Source: CAIKZZ01 sp035524595
GTDB taxonomy: Bacteria; Pseudomonadota; Gammaproteobacteria; Steroidobacterales; Steroidobacteraceae
Length of the DNA stretch: 64,000 nucleotides
Reading direction: 5' to 3'
NCBI GenBank assembly: GCA_035524595.1
Contig: DATKOP010000007.1
Location: 42,394 to 106,393, forward strand
In this document: one piece after another, positions 9,109 to 17,311 of the stretch
Layout: every line of letters starts with the position of its first letter
Position numbering within the stretch: the first letter of the stretch is position 1
Position numbers and translations under genes: made by a program
Notes under the pieces: model-generated
Told to the model about the DNA's origin: nothing
Database searches by the model: none
Seen by the model: only the letters and a program-made list of their open reading frames with translations

Positions 9109-9567
9109 TCACAATTCGAGGTGCAGGAACTGGTTGAAGGCGCTCTTGACGTAGTCGCCGAACGCATCGCCGTCGACGAAGCCGCGCCGGCGGTAGAGCG
9201 CGAGCGCCGGGTCGAAGGCCGCGCCGCTGCCGGTCTCGAGGCTGAGGCGGCTGAGCCCGCGGCGCCGCGCCTCGCCGATCACGTGCTCAAGGAGCGCCGC
9301 CGCGACGCCGCGGCGGAGGTACCCGGGGTGCGTGCGCATGGACTTGAGCTCGCCGCTGCCGTCGCGCAGCTCCTTGAGGGCGCACATGCCGGCCAGCGAC
9401 GGGCCGATCCACGCCGTCCAGACGGTCACCTCCGCAGCCGCGAGCCCGCTCTCATCGAGCGCGAACACGTGGCCGGGCGGCGAGTGCCGGTGCATGCCGG
9501 CGAGGTGCAGCGCGACGAGCGCGCGCGCCGCCTCGCCCGAAAGATCGTCCGGCCGGATCGTGATCAT
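9109..9567 (-). CDS. GNAT-family N-acetyltransferase
   Basis: 152 residues with a GNAT fold. The acetyl-CoA pyrophosphate-binding motif is HPGYLRRGVAAALLEHV, followed by the LSLETGSGAAF strand and a YRRRGF motif near the C-terminus. It resembles small YedL/PanM-like acetyltransferases, whose substrate cannot be predicted. It lies between rpmA (after that gene's terminator) and obgE, 67 nt upstream of obgE, and may share its transcript. Confidence 0.85.
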   Translation of the reverse strand: MITIRPDDLSGEAARALVALHLAGMHRHSPPGHVFALDESGLAAAEVTVWTAWIGPSLAGMCALKELRDGSGELKSMRTHPGYLRRGVAAALLEHVIGEARRRGLSRLSLETGSGAAFDPALALYRRRGFVDGDAFGDYVKSAFNQFLHLEL

Positions 9568-9611
9568 CGCCGTCGCACTCCCCCGGCCTGCCGCGCCGCG
9601 ACCCCAGAACG

Positions 9612-9637
9612 AAAAACCCCGGCGCGGGGCCGGGGTT
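9612..9637 (-). terminator. Rho-independent terminator after rpmA
   Basis: On the minus strand a 9-bp stem (9629-9637 with 9615-9623) with a 5-nt loop is followed by five consecutive T residues. It lies 24 nt past the rpmA stop and would end the rplU-rpmA transcript. Confidence 0.85.
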
Positions 9638-9660
9638 CCGTGGCCGCAGGCGCCTGGCCT

Positions 9661-9918
9661 TCAGTCCGCGACGACGCTGACGAAGGTGCGCTGCTCGGCG
9701 CCCTTCTTGGCGAACGCGACCTTGCCGGTCACGAGCGCGAACAGCGTGTGGTCGGTGCCGACGCCGACGTTGCGGCCGGCCTTGTAGAGCGTGCCGCGCT
9801 GCCGGACCAGGATGTTGCCGGCGAGCACCTGCTCGCCGCCGAAGCGCTTGACGCCGAGGCGCTTCGAGTGGGAATCGCGGCCGTTCTTGGTACTGCCGCC
9901 TGCCTTCTTGTGTGCCAT
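9661..9918 (-). CDS. rpmA: 50S ribosomal protein L27
   Basis: 85-residue large-subunit protein whose N-terminal tail reaches the peptidyl-transferase centre. It begins MAHKKAGGSTKNGRDS, the family signature, with no Firmicutes-type cleaved extension. It follows rplU by 31 nt and ends at a strong terminator. Confidence 0.98.
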   Translation of the reverse strand: MAHKKAGGSTKNGRDSHSKRLGVKRFGGEQVLAGNILVRQRGTLYKAGRNVGVGTDHTLFALVTGKVAFAKKGAEQRTFVSVVAD

Positions 9919-9949
9919 GGGGATGAACTCCGTTCTGGGGGACCGCGGC

Positions 9950-10261
9950 TCAGCCGCTGATCCCGGTAACCTTGACTTCGGTGTACGCCTGGCGGTGCGT
10001 GCCCTGCCGCATGTAGTGCTTGCGGCGGCGGAACTTGACGATCGCCACCTTCGGGGCGCGCCCGTGGGACTGGATCGTCGCCGTGACCTTGGCGCCGGCC
10101 AGGTACGGCTTGCCGAGCTTGATGCTGTCGCCCTCGCCGAGCAGCAGCACGTCGCTGAACTCGACCGTGGCGCCGGCGTCGGCCGGGAGCTTCTCGACGC
10201 GAAGGACCGAGCCCTCGCTGACGCGGTACTGCTTACCGCCGGTTTGGATGACCGCGAACAT
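9950..10261 (-). CDS. rplU: 50S ribosomal protein L21
   Basis: 103 residues, beginning MFAVIQTGGKQYRV, the usual L21 N-terminus. A GTG 12 nt upstream (10273) could add four residues, but GAGGTG of the ribosome-binding site overlaps that codon and is well spaced for the ATG at 10261, so the ATG was chosen. It is the first gene of rplU-rpmA and diverges from ispB. It is transcribed from the promoter at 10337-10365, leaving a leader of about 70 nt. Confidence 0.97.
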   Translation of the reverse strand: MFAVIQTGGKQYRVSEGSVLRVEKLPADAGATVEFSDVLLLGEGDSIKLGKPYLAGAKVTATIQSHGRAPKVAIVKFRRRKHYMRQGTHRQAYTEVKVTGISG

Positions 10262-10336
10262 GTTCAGATGCACCTCGAAACGGGGATCCCCGGGATCCCG
10301 GGCAACCGGCCCTGAGGCAGGTCGACGGAACCGCGA

Positions 10337-10365
10337 ATTCTAATGAGGGCGCGGGGTTGCGTCAA
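10337..10365 (-). promoter_or_regulatory. Sigma-70 promoter of rplU-rpmA
   Basis: On the minus strand, -35 TTGACG (10360-10365), a 17-nt spacer and -10 TAGAAT (10337-10342) form a near-consensus promoter. It points at rplU. The predicted leader contains a GGGATCCC-type repeat that could fold. Autogenous control by L21 is possible but not shown. Confidence 0.8.
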
Positions 10366-10435
10366 ACCCGGCCGGCGGGCGGTCCGCAGCGCCGGTTTGG
10401 CCGCCATCCGGATTGCCGGTAGGATGCCGGGCCCT

Positions 10436-11425
10436 ATGGCGGCCGAACAACCGACTCTGCTGGACGGGATCCGCGGCACCGTCGCCGCCGACCTCGCCGC
10501 GGTCGACGCGACCATCCGCCGGGAGCTCGCGAGCGACGTCGCGCTCGTGAACCAGGTCTCGGAATACATCATCGGCGCCGGCGGCAAGCGCCTGCGGCCG
10601 CTGCTCGTGCTGCTGGCCGCCCGCGCCGCCGGGGCGCCGCCGCTCGGGCCGCAGGTCATGGCGGCCGTCGTGATCGAGTTCATCCACACCGCGACGCTGC
10701 TGCACGACGACGTCGTCGACGGCTCGCACCAGCGCCGCGGCCGCGACACGGCCAACGAGGTGTGGGGCAACTCGGCCAGCGTGCTGGTCGGCGACTTCCT
10801 CTACTCGCGCGCCTTCCAGATGATGGTGCGGCTGCGGAGCCTGCGGGTCATGGAGATCATGGCCGACGCGACCAACGTGATCGCCGAGGGCGAGGTGCTG
10901 CAGCTGATGAACGCGCACGACCCGGACACCTCGGAAAGTCGCTATCTCGATGTCATCTACCGCAAGACCGCGCGGCTGTTCGAGTCCGGCGCGCAGATCG
11001 CCGCGGTGCTCGCCGGCGCCGAGCCGGCGGTCGAGCGGGCGCTCGCGGACTACGGCCGCCACCTCGGCAACGCCTTCCAGCTGGTCGACGATTCCCTCGA
11101 CTACCGCGGCAGCCCGGCGGAGCGCGGCAAGAACGTCGGCGACGACCTGGCCGAGGGCAAGCCGACGCTGCCGGTCATCCACGCGCTGCGCTGCGGCTCC
11201 GCCGAGCAGCAGGCGCTGCTGCGCCGGGCCATCGAGACGGGCGGGCTCGAGGAGCTGCCGGCGGTGCTGAAGGCGATTGAATCGGCCGGGGGGCTTGAGT
11301 ACACTGCGCGACTCGCTCAAGGCGAGGCCGATCAGGCTCTTGCGGCGCTGGAACCCCTCCCCGAATCGGTTCACGGCGATGCGCTCAGGCAGCTGGCGGG
11401 ATTTGCGATCAGTCGTTCGTACTGA
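10436..11425 (+). CDS. ispB: Octaprenyl diphosphate synthase (trans-polyprenyl synthase)
   Basis: Makes the side-chain precursor of ubiquinone. It has 329 residues from the ATG at 10436; an in-frame ATG at 10424 is an alternative start. Motifs: GGKRLRPLL near the N-terminus, first Asp-rich motif DDVVD at 91-95, second motif DDSLD at 218-222. It is divergent from rplU, as is normal in gammaproteobacteria. The chain length (C40 or another) cannot be read with certainty from sequence, so the symbol rests on gene order and family. Confidence 0.93.
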   Translation: MAAEQPTLLDGIRGTVAADLAAVDATIRRELASDVALVNQVSEYIIGAGGKRLRPLLVLLAARAAGAPPLGPQVMAAVVIEFIHTATLLHDDVVDGSHQRRGRDTANEVWGNSASVLVGDFLYSRAFQMMVRLRSLRVMEIMADATNVIAEGEVLQLMNAHDPDTSESRYLDVIYRKTARLFESGAQIAAVLAGAEPAVERALADYGRHLGNAFQLVDDSLDYRGSPAERGKNVGDDLAEGKPTLPVIHALRCGSAEQQALLRRAIETGGLEELPAVLKAIESAGGLEYTARLAQGEADQALAALEPLPESVHGDALRQLAGFAISRSY

Positions 11426-11452
11426 CCAAAGCCCGCGGATCGCGGCACGCGA

Positions 11453-11529
<77 letters not shown>

Positions 11530-11814
11530 CCTTCTCCCGGTCCTTTCCGGTCACATCGGTAGCAGCGGTCGCGGCGGCTCGGGCAGCAGCTTTCCCCGCC
11601 CGGGTCTGGGGCGTTCGACGCGAACGCTGCGGCATCGCGCCCGCACGCTGGGCCCGCGCCGGCGCGAGCCACCCTGCCCCGTCCTCGCCGGGCGCCGCGG
11701 GCCGGCCGAGGCGCCGCGCGGGGTGGCTGTGCTACCGGCCGCCAGGGCAGTTTCGGCGAGGCAACGGCCCGCGCTACGCTACCGCCTCCCTGCAACGGCC
11801 GTGGAGGCACGCAC

Positions 11815-12237
11815 ATGCGAAAGCTCACTCTGGTCGTGACGGCGCTCGCGGGCGCGCTGGCCTGCAGCCCGGCGTCGGCGGTGCACTGGGTCCCGGCGGG
11901 CAACTCGGCCGACGGCAAGTCGGAGCTGCTGGTCGAGGTCTCCCTGATGCGCTTCGGCGGCGACATCCGGCGTACCTGGACGCGGCGCATCCTCGCACCC
12001 CCCGCCGCGAACGCGACCGGCCGCGACGCGGCCAACCTGGTGACGCAGTACCTGACCCGGTACACGGTGAACTGCCACGAGCAGACGCTGGTGGCGGAGT
12101 CGACCGCGGTGTTCTTCGACTACGGGACCCGCTGGTACTGGTCCGAGGACTGGGGTTCGCACGCCTGGCACGCGGCGCGACCCGGCTCGGCGGAAGGCCA
12201 GCTGCTGCAGTCGATCTGCGCCTGGCAGCAGCCCTGA
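11815..12237 (+). CDS. Secreted protein resembling surface-adhesin E family
   Basis: 140 residues. A signal peptide of about 22 residues (MRKLT, hydrophobic core, SPASA) precedes a small domain with W-V-x-A-G-N, SLMRFGGDIRRTWTRR and VNCHEQT segments. The pattern of an aromatic start, a basic 'sl-r-g-r-W' strand and a conserved Cys is like the adhesin-E (protein E) domain of small periplasmic or surface proteins; that assignment is by eye. Two cysteines remain after cleavage, so a disulfide is possible. A nonsense-mutated paralogue lies at 16626-17045. GGAGG-like bases precede the ATG. Confidence 0.65.
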   Translation: MRKLTLVVTALAGALACSPASAVHWVPAGNSADGKSELLVEVSLMRFGGDIRRTWTRRILAPPAANATGRDAANLVTQYLTRYTVNCHEQTLVAESTAVFFDYGTRWYWSEDWGSHAWHAARPGSAEGQLLQSICAWQQP

Positions 12238-12297
12238 GTCCACGCCGCGGGCGAGCGCTCGCCGCCGCGGCACGGCCGGCATATCGAGGGGAGGCGC

Positions 12298-12401
12298 CCC
12301 TCGCGTACCGACGCGAGCGACTGGATCGACGCCGCCGCCGCGGCGCCGGGCGACGCGCCGTTCGCGACGACCGCCACCGGTCGGCGGCCGAGCTACCGCG
12401 C
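12298..12401 (+). pseudogene. Truncated 5' fragment of malonyl-CoA synthetase gene
   Basis: About 100 nt match matB codons for residues 6-40 (positions 17208-17311) with 5 mismatches and no indel, then similarity stops abruptly. The fragment lacks start codon, promoter and the remaining 92% of the gene, so it cannot encode an enzyme. It marks the left breakpoint of the island. Confidence 0.85.
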
Positions 12402-12844
12402 CGCACCGCGGACGCGTGCCGCGGCGCTCGTCCGATGCCGCGAGCCGCCGGCCGGTCAGCGGTGCGCATCCGGCCTGCCGGTCGATGTCGGGACGGCGCT
12501 GCGGCGCAGGCGCCGCCGCCACTGGCTTCGATCCCGATCGGCCGAGCGGACCGGGGCGAGATCGCCTGCGCCCGACCCGCGGCGAACGCTGGCATCTTAA
12601 TCTCGGCCCGCGCTCGAAGCCGGTGCGGCGGCGGTCGGCGCCGAGAGCCCGGCGGAGTCCGGCCTGCCCGCGCCGGTGGCGAGCTCATCGTCGCTGGCGC
12701 GCGCGGCCTTCTTGGCGCCGGCGAATGGCACGGGTCCATGGAACCGGAGCCGGCCGCCGGCGTGGCGGACCGACAGACGACGCTTGTCCGCCGGTCACGG
12801 CGCCCGAGCGGCGCGACGCCGCGGCGCAGCACAGGTGCGTCGCC
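12402..12844. other. 443-nt intergenic stretch, no gene seen
   Basis: After the matB stub the sequence matches nothing recognisable on either strand. Short GC-rich frames exist but lack ribosome-binding sites and a protein-like composition. It ends at the stop of the minus-strand regulator gene. No tRNA, inverted terminal repeat or integrase remnant was seen. Confidence 0.5.
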
Positions 12845-14980
12845 TCAGCTGCCCGGCTCGATCAGTGCGATCCGCGAACTCTCCTGAACGCTATCGAACA
12901 GGATCTCGCCACCATCGCGTGACAGGTCGAAGTCGCGAATGACCACGTCCGGCGCGAGTTCGGTGAGCTGGCGCTCCTGTCCCGTGCCGAGGTCCACGAG
13001 CCAGAAGTTCTTGTGCCCCAGCTCGCCGCGCAGCACGACGATCGAGCGGCCGTCCGGACTGAAGACCACGCGGCGCGCGCCGCGCGTCAGCATCAGCGGC
13101 GGGATCGGAAATGGCCTGCCGTCCGCCGCGACGGCCCGAAGCGGAAACGTCGTTCCGACGTCGGCACCGGAATACAGGAGAAACCGCCCGTCGGGCGACC
13201 AGACCGGATCGATCGAGTACTCGGAGACCAGCTGAGTTGGCGGGCTGCCATCGAGGTAGATGCTGGTCAGCCGCGGCTCGCCGTCGCGCAGCACGGCGGA
13301 CACGATCGAGCGTCCGTCCGGCGCCCAGGCGGGATTGCCGCGCAGCGCAAGAGTCCGGGCCACGGCCCGCAGCCCCTTCCCGCCGGGGTCCATGGTGTAC
13401 AGGATCGTCTGCTCGCCATCCGCCGCCGTGAAGGCGATCTGGAGACCGTCCGGAGCGATCGCGGGCGCGCCCACGATCACCGCGTGCGCATCGCTCCACA
13501 GCTCGCGACTTTGGCCGCCCGCCGCCTTCCAGATGCCTTGCCGGCCGGCGCGCGCCGAGACGTACAGCAGGTAGTCGGGTCCCGCGCGCGGCGACAGACC
13601 GGTCGCCGACGGCAATGATGCGGGCTGAGCCGGGCTCTGACCGCCCCGGGCCGCCGCGGCGACCCCGAGCGGCGCGCGCCGGATGCTGGAGTTCGATTCG
13701 TCCACCGTGGCAACGAGGCGCGCGCCGCCGTCGCTGGCGGCGAGCGACGTGTAGCGCTCGAGGCCGAAGCTGATGCGATGGGGAACGCGCTGCTCCAGAT
13801 TCAACGCGTACAGCCAGGGACCCGATCCGTGTTGGTCGTTGGCGAGGTAGACGAGCGTGTGCTGATCGAGCAGCACCGGATGGCTCACCTGAGCGTCATG
13901 GAACGTGATGCGCTCCAGCTCCGCCCCCGACGGCCGAATCCGCCAGATGTCCCAGTCGCCGGGCGGATTGCCGCGCACGAAATAGATGTATGCGTCATCC
14001 GCGGACCAGACCGGGAAGTGGCAATGAACGCCGGCCGGCGCGGTATAGATGCGGCGCGTGACCCCGCGCGCGTCCCGCACCGAGAGGGGATCGCCGGGCC
14101 CCGTCGTGTGAAAGACGATCTGCCCGCCGTGATGCGACCACGCGGCTTCGGCGACGCCGGGCAGAAAGTCACGCAGCTCACCCCCCGCGACCGGGACCGC
14201 CATCAGCTTGATGTCGTCCGGGCCTGATCCGTCAGCGTCGCGCGTCCAGACGGTCACTTGCGCGCCGTCGGCCGAGAAGCCGAGCGTGCGGATGGAGGGA
14301 TTGATGAGCTCGCTCCGGCTGCCATGAGTCAGGTTGCGGTAGGACCCGGTGCCGATCTGCGTCAGCCACGCGTCGGTGCGCCCGTCATGGTCTGCCAGGA
14401 AAGCGACCCATCGGCCGTCCCGCGATATCTCCGCCGCCTGCTCGACGCCGGCCCAGTCGGTGAGACGCGTGATCGTGGCATTGGCCAGCGGATTGCGCCA
14501 AGGTGGTCGCGGGGTTCGAAGCCATCCGATCCCAGCGGATGCGGCCACGAGCGCCGCCACCGCGGCTGCGGCCAATGCCAGTCTGCGCGTGCGCGGGCTC
14601 GGGGCGCGCCCCGTGCGCACGCCGGATTCGACCGCGGCTTCGGGCGCCGACATCTCCTGCGAGGAGCCCGCCGGGAACGGCCCCTGCGGCGGCTGCGCGG
14701 GCGCGCTGCCTGGCGGCGACTCGGATGCGGCATCGCCGAGCTCCGGGAGTCTGCCGCGCCGGCTCTGCCACCAGGCGTCGAGTTCCGCGCGGAAGGCGTA
14801 CACCGAGCCCTGCTTGTCATGGAGGTGCCGATGAACCGGCATGCCCTCGCGCCGTTCCCATCGCTGCACCGTGGTCACGTCGCGCCGGAAGTGCACCGCG
14901 ATCTTCTTCCAGGAATCCAGCCGGCCGCCGTCCGCGACGGGCAGCTGCGGGCGCGATCCACTTGTCCCGCTGTCGCTCAT
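12845..14980 (-). CDS. Membrane-anchored HTH regulator with PD40/TolB-like beta-propeller
   Basis: 711 residues from the ATG at 14980 (GGAG 4 nt upstream). The frame is open to 15487, but the extra N-terminus has no protein character. Residues about 18-75 form an HTH domain with the WKKIAVHFRRDVTTVQRWE pattern and a basic 'MPVHRHLHDKQGSVYAFRAELDAWW' block (split here: MPVHRHLHDKQ, then SVYAFRAELDAWW). A single transmembrane segment follows around 130-155. The rest is a beta-propeller of repeated W-S/A-P-D-G-R units, as in PD40/TolB proteins. The architecture, cytoplasmic DNA binding plus periplasmic propeller, is CadC/ToxR-like in logic and common in Acidobacteria. It diverges from the secreted gene at 15336, a likely target. 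Confidence 0.85.
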   Translation of the reverse strand: MSDSGTSGSRPQLPVADGGRLDSWKKIAVHFRRDVTTVQRWERREGMPVHRHLHDKQGSVYAFRAELDAWWQSRRGRLPELGDAASESPPGSAPAQPPQGPFPAGSSQEMSAPEAAVESGVRTGRAPSPRTRRLALAAAAVAALVAASAGIGWLRTPRPPWRNPLANATITRLTDWAGVEQAAEISRDGRWVAFLADHDGRTDAWLTQIGTGSYRNLTHGSRSELINPSIRTLGFSADGAQVTVWTRDADGSGPDDIKLMAVPVAGGELRDFLPGVAEAAWSHHGGQIVFHTTGPGDPLSVRDARGVTRRIYTAPAGVHCHFPVWSADDAYIYFVRGNPPGDWDIWRIRPSGAELERITFHDAQVSHPVLLDQHTLVYLANDQHGSGPWLYALNLEQRVPHRISFGLERYTSLAASDGGARLVATVDESNSSIRRAPLGVAAAARGGQSPAQPASLPSATGLSPRAGPDYLLYVSARAGRQGIWKAAGGQSRELWSDAHAVIVGAPAIAPDGLQIAFTAADGEQTILYTMDPGGKGLRAVARTLALRGNPAWAPDGRSIVSAVLRDGEPRLTSIYLDGSPPTQLVSEYSIDPVWSPDGRFLLYSGADVGTTFPLRAVAADGRPFPIPPLMLTRGARRVVFSPDGRSIVVLRGELGHKNFWLVDLGTGQERQLTELAPDVVIRDFDLSRDGGEILFDSVQESSRIALIEPGS

Positions 14981-15335
14981 AGGACTCCGCCCGGCCGAGC
15001 CGCGTCCGATCCATGCTGCACCGCCCACCGCGCGGTCGGACGCTTCACTCACTGCCGGACCGGGCCGACGCGGCGTGCGGGTGCGGCGCGCTGCGCCGTC
15101 GGCCCATTGTATGTCGGCCGGCCGCCGCCGTGGCAAAGCGCGGCATTCGACTGCACAGCACGGAATCCCGCCGCTCAACCATTGACGATGCCGGATGGCG
15201 TTGGCGACCGTTGCCGCGGCGCCATCGCGAGCGACGCTGCGCGGGGCCGCGGGTGCGGATCTCGGACCGGCCCCGGAACCGGTGAGGATTGGCGCGGGAG
15301 CAATGGGTGCAAACGAACAACCTCGGAGACTTCCC
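14981..15335. promoter_or_regulatory. Divergent intergenic region of the island genes
   Basis: 355 nt between the HTH-propeller regulator (minus) and the secreted protein gene (plus). It must hold both promoters. It is less GC-rich than the flanks in its right half (AAACGAACAACC near 15310). No convincing -10/-35 pair or operator repeat was identified. Confidence 0.45.
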
Positions 15336-16049
15336 ATGCAAAGCACGGACATGAAGCCGGCGGTGTGCCGGAGAAGCGTTCGCGGATCGATGGCGGCGGC
15401 AGCGCTGGGATTGGGCGTTGCCGGAATCAGCGGGGCGCTGGCCGCCGGCCCGCCCCTGCTGCCGGCGCACCTCAGCGGTGCGTTCAACGACTACACGCCG
15501 GTGGCACCAACGGTCGCGGGCGGTCCGTACGAGATGCACGGCAAGTGGTCGCTGCAACTGCGCGAGGAACGCGGCACCGCGAGCTTCGCGGCGGACATGA
15601 CGATGCAAACCGCCGACTTCGCGAACTCCGATCCGAACCACGACCCGACGAAGCTAAGTCCTCATACCCATCACATCAGCGTGACGGACGGCGTGATCCA
15701 CAACGATGCGACAGACCCGATCCGCTGGTCGACCTCGTGCCCGTCATTCAAACCCCCGGTCGCCGGCGGCTTCGTCGTCACCGGTACCGCCTACGTCACG
15801 GGCAATGGCGGCTCGCCGCCGTTCGGCAATCCCTCGCCGGTGACCATCTGCATTCTTGGCGGCGCCGAGAACCCGAGCAGCACCGCCGTGCAGACGATCG
15901 TCCGCTTCGCGAACTTCACGTTGACGTTCGCGACCGGATCACGCGCCAGCAGTCATTTCGGAACGCAGGCGATCAACGGCGTCGTCGCCAGCTGCTACGG
16001 TCCCTGGGACCACGAGTCGAACGACTGCAAGGTCGTCGTATCGGAGTGA
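15336..16049 (+). CDS. Secreted protein of unknown family
   Basis: 237 residues. The ATG at 15336 has GGAG at 15325-15328. A long signal sequence with basic n-region (CRRSVRGS) and AAALGLG core ends near ALAA, around residue 37. The mature protein is Ser/Thr/Asn/Pro-rich, looks beta-rich, and has three cysteines (SCPSF, ICILG, SCYGPWDHESNDC region). The segment HTHHISVTDG is His-rich. I do not recognise the family. It diverges from the HTH-propeller regulator, which may control it, and lies inside the duplicated-flank island, so acquisition by transfer is plausible. Confidence 0.7.
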   Translation: MQSTDMKPAVCRRSVRGSMAAAALGLGVAGISGALAAGPPLLPAHLSGAFNDYTPVAPTVAGGPYEMHGKWSLQLREERGTASFAADMTMQTADFANSDPNHDPTKLSPHTHHISVTDGVIHNDATDPIRWSTSCPSFKPPVAGGFVVTGTAYVTGNGGSPPFGNPSPVTICILGGAENPSSTAVQTIVRFANFTLTFATGSRASSHFGTQAINGVVASCYGPWDHESNDCKVVVSE

Positions 16050-16625
16050 GGGCGCCAGGCAGGGAGGCGGCCACGGCGCGCAGCGGACCGGCGCCTCGAT
16101 CTGTCCTTCCCGGCTGAGGCCCCCGGACTTCGAGTACCAGCGGCACACGGGCCGAGCGGCCGCCGGTGCGGGGTCCGCCCGCACCGGTGACGGCCGGCGC
16201 CATGGACGGCCACGTTCGAAGCGCCGGCACGGCCCCCCCGCCGTCGGTCCTGCCGCGACTGCGCGAGCCACCAAGTCGCGGTGCTCGGCGCGCGACGTCG
16301 TCCCCGGCTCGACCGGCGGTGCCGCCGGCGGATCGGGCTCGCGCCAGGACGGTGCCTGCGGCGCGCCGCTTCAGGCGGCTTCAGCCGCGCTGCGCCGCGC
16401 GCTAAGCTATTGACCGAACAGACAATCGGTTCGCGTCGAGACGGCTCGCTCCCGCCACGGGCGAATCGGTCGGAGGCGCGAGTCCTGTCGCTCCTGGCGC
16501 CGGGCAATCGAGCCGCGGACCCGTCATCGCGTGGGTGGTGGCGCGAGGCGCGCCGCCGGTGGCTGCGGCTTGGCATCATCGCGCGCGGGCTACCGTCTGC
16601 CCGCACCGGTCGTGGCGTCACGCAG
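16050..16625. other. 576-nt intergenic stretch, possible operator only
   Basis: No convincing gene on either strand. A spaced inverted repeat ACCGA-N8-TCGGT lies at 16413-16430 in a less GC-rich patch that includes a TTGACC hexamer (16411-16415), resembling a regulator-bound promoter. The last 40 nt belong to the right copy of the direct duplication. Confidence 0.4.
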
Positions 16626-17311
16626 ATGCGCAGGCTGACTCGGGTTGTGTCGACGCTGTCGGGCGCGCCGCTCTGCAGCCCGGCGTGGGCCGTGCGCTGG
16701 GTCTCGCTCGGCAACTCGACCGGCTGCGCGTCGGAGCTGCTCGTCGGGGTCTTCGCGCTGCGCATCGGCGGCGACATCCGCAGCACGTGGACTCGGCGCG
16801 TACTCGCGCCGCGCGCCGAGAAAGGCAGCGCGCACTTCCTGTCCACGCTCGTGACCCGGTAACCGCCCCGGTACAGGGTGAACTGCGAGCAGACGCTGGT
16901 GACCGAGTCGACCGCAATCCTCTTAGTCCAAGGGACGCGCTGGTACTGGTCTGAGGACTGGGGCACCAATGCGTGGCGCGTGCCGAGGCCCGGCCCGGCG
17001 GAGGACCAGCTGCTGCAGTTCATCTGCGCGTGGCAGCACCCCTGAATCCGGGCGGCCGGCGCGCGCTCGCCGCCCCGGTATACTGACCCGGGAACGGCGC
17101 CGCCCACGCGACCCGCACCCGGCGGCCGGACGCCGCGACCAGCCGATTCCCCACCACTGGCCGTGCACCGCACGGTCCCGGCAAAGGCACCGATGGCGCT
17201 GCGGCTTCCCTCGCGTACCGACCCGAGCGACTGGATCGACGCCGCCGCCGCGGCGCGCGGCGATGCGCCGTTCGCGACGACCGCCACCGGTCGGCGGCTG
17301 AGCTACCGCGA
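16585..17311 (+). repeat. Right copy of direct duplication (broken adhesin-like gene + matB 5' end)
   Basis: Same orientation as 11775-12401. It includes the leader, the adhesin-like pseudogene, the intergenic region with matB start, and the first matB codons, after which the two copies diverge. The 4.2 kb between the copies carry genes without an obvious link to either side. Confidence 0.85.
16626..17045 (+). pseudogene. Nonsense-mutated paralogue of the adhesin-E-like secreted gene
   Basis: A 139-codon frame aligns end to end with the gene at 11815, about 60% identical. It keeps signal peptide, GGDIRSTWTRR, GTRWYWSEDWG and the ICAWQ C-terminus. Codon 79 is TAA (16860-16862) where the intact copy has TAC (Tyr), and one His codon is deleted after the conserved Cys. 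Downstream codons remain in frame and well conserved, so the loss looks recent, or the stop is read through at some level. As it stands the product would be a 78-residue N-terminal half. Confidence 0.85.

Larger units (their letters stand above)
11775..12401 (+). repeat. Left copy of direct duplication (adhesin-like gene + matB 5' end)
   Basis: This stretch matches 16585-17311 in the same orientation. Similarity starts just upstream of the adhesin-like start codon (shared CTACCG...GTGG...CACGCA leader), runs through the gene, and ends at 12400/17310 inside matB codons. The gene parts are about 60% identical in protein. The matB stub is about 95% identical in DNA (5 mismatches in 100 nt). A short segment holding the matB promoter and start codon is missing here. 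The 285 nt between tRNA-Pro and this gene (11530-11814) hold no other gene. Confidence 0.85.

Noticed and set aside
14981..15487. N-terminal extension of the HTH-propeller protein
   Set aside because: The frame is open but the sequence is compositionally random and the ATG at 14980 has a ribosome-binding site directly before the HTH domain.
16411..16430. TetR-type operator ACCGA-N8-TCGGT as a supported feature
   Set aside because: The arms are only 5 bp, no TetR gene is adjacent, and no gene is clearly driven by it; mentioned only within the intergenic entry.
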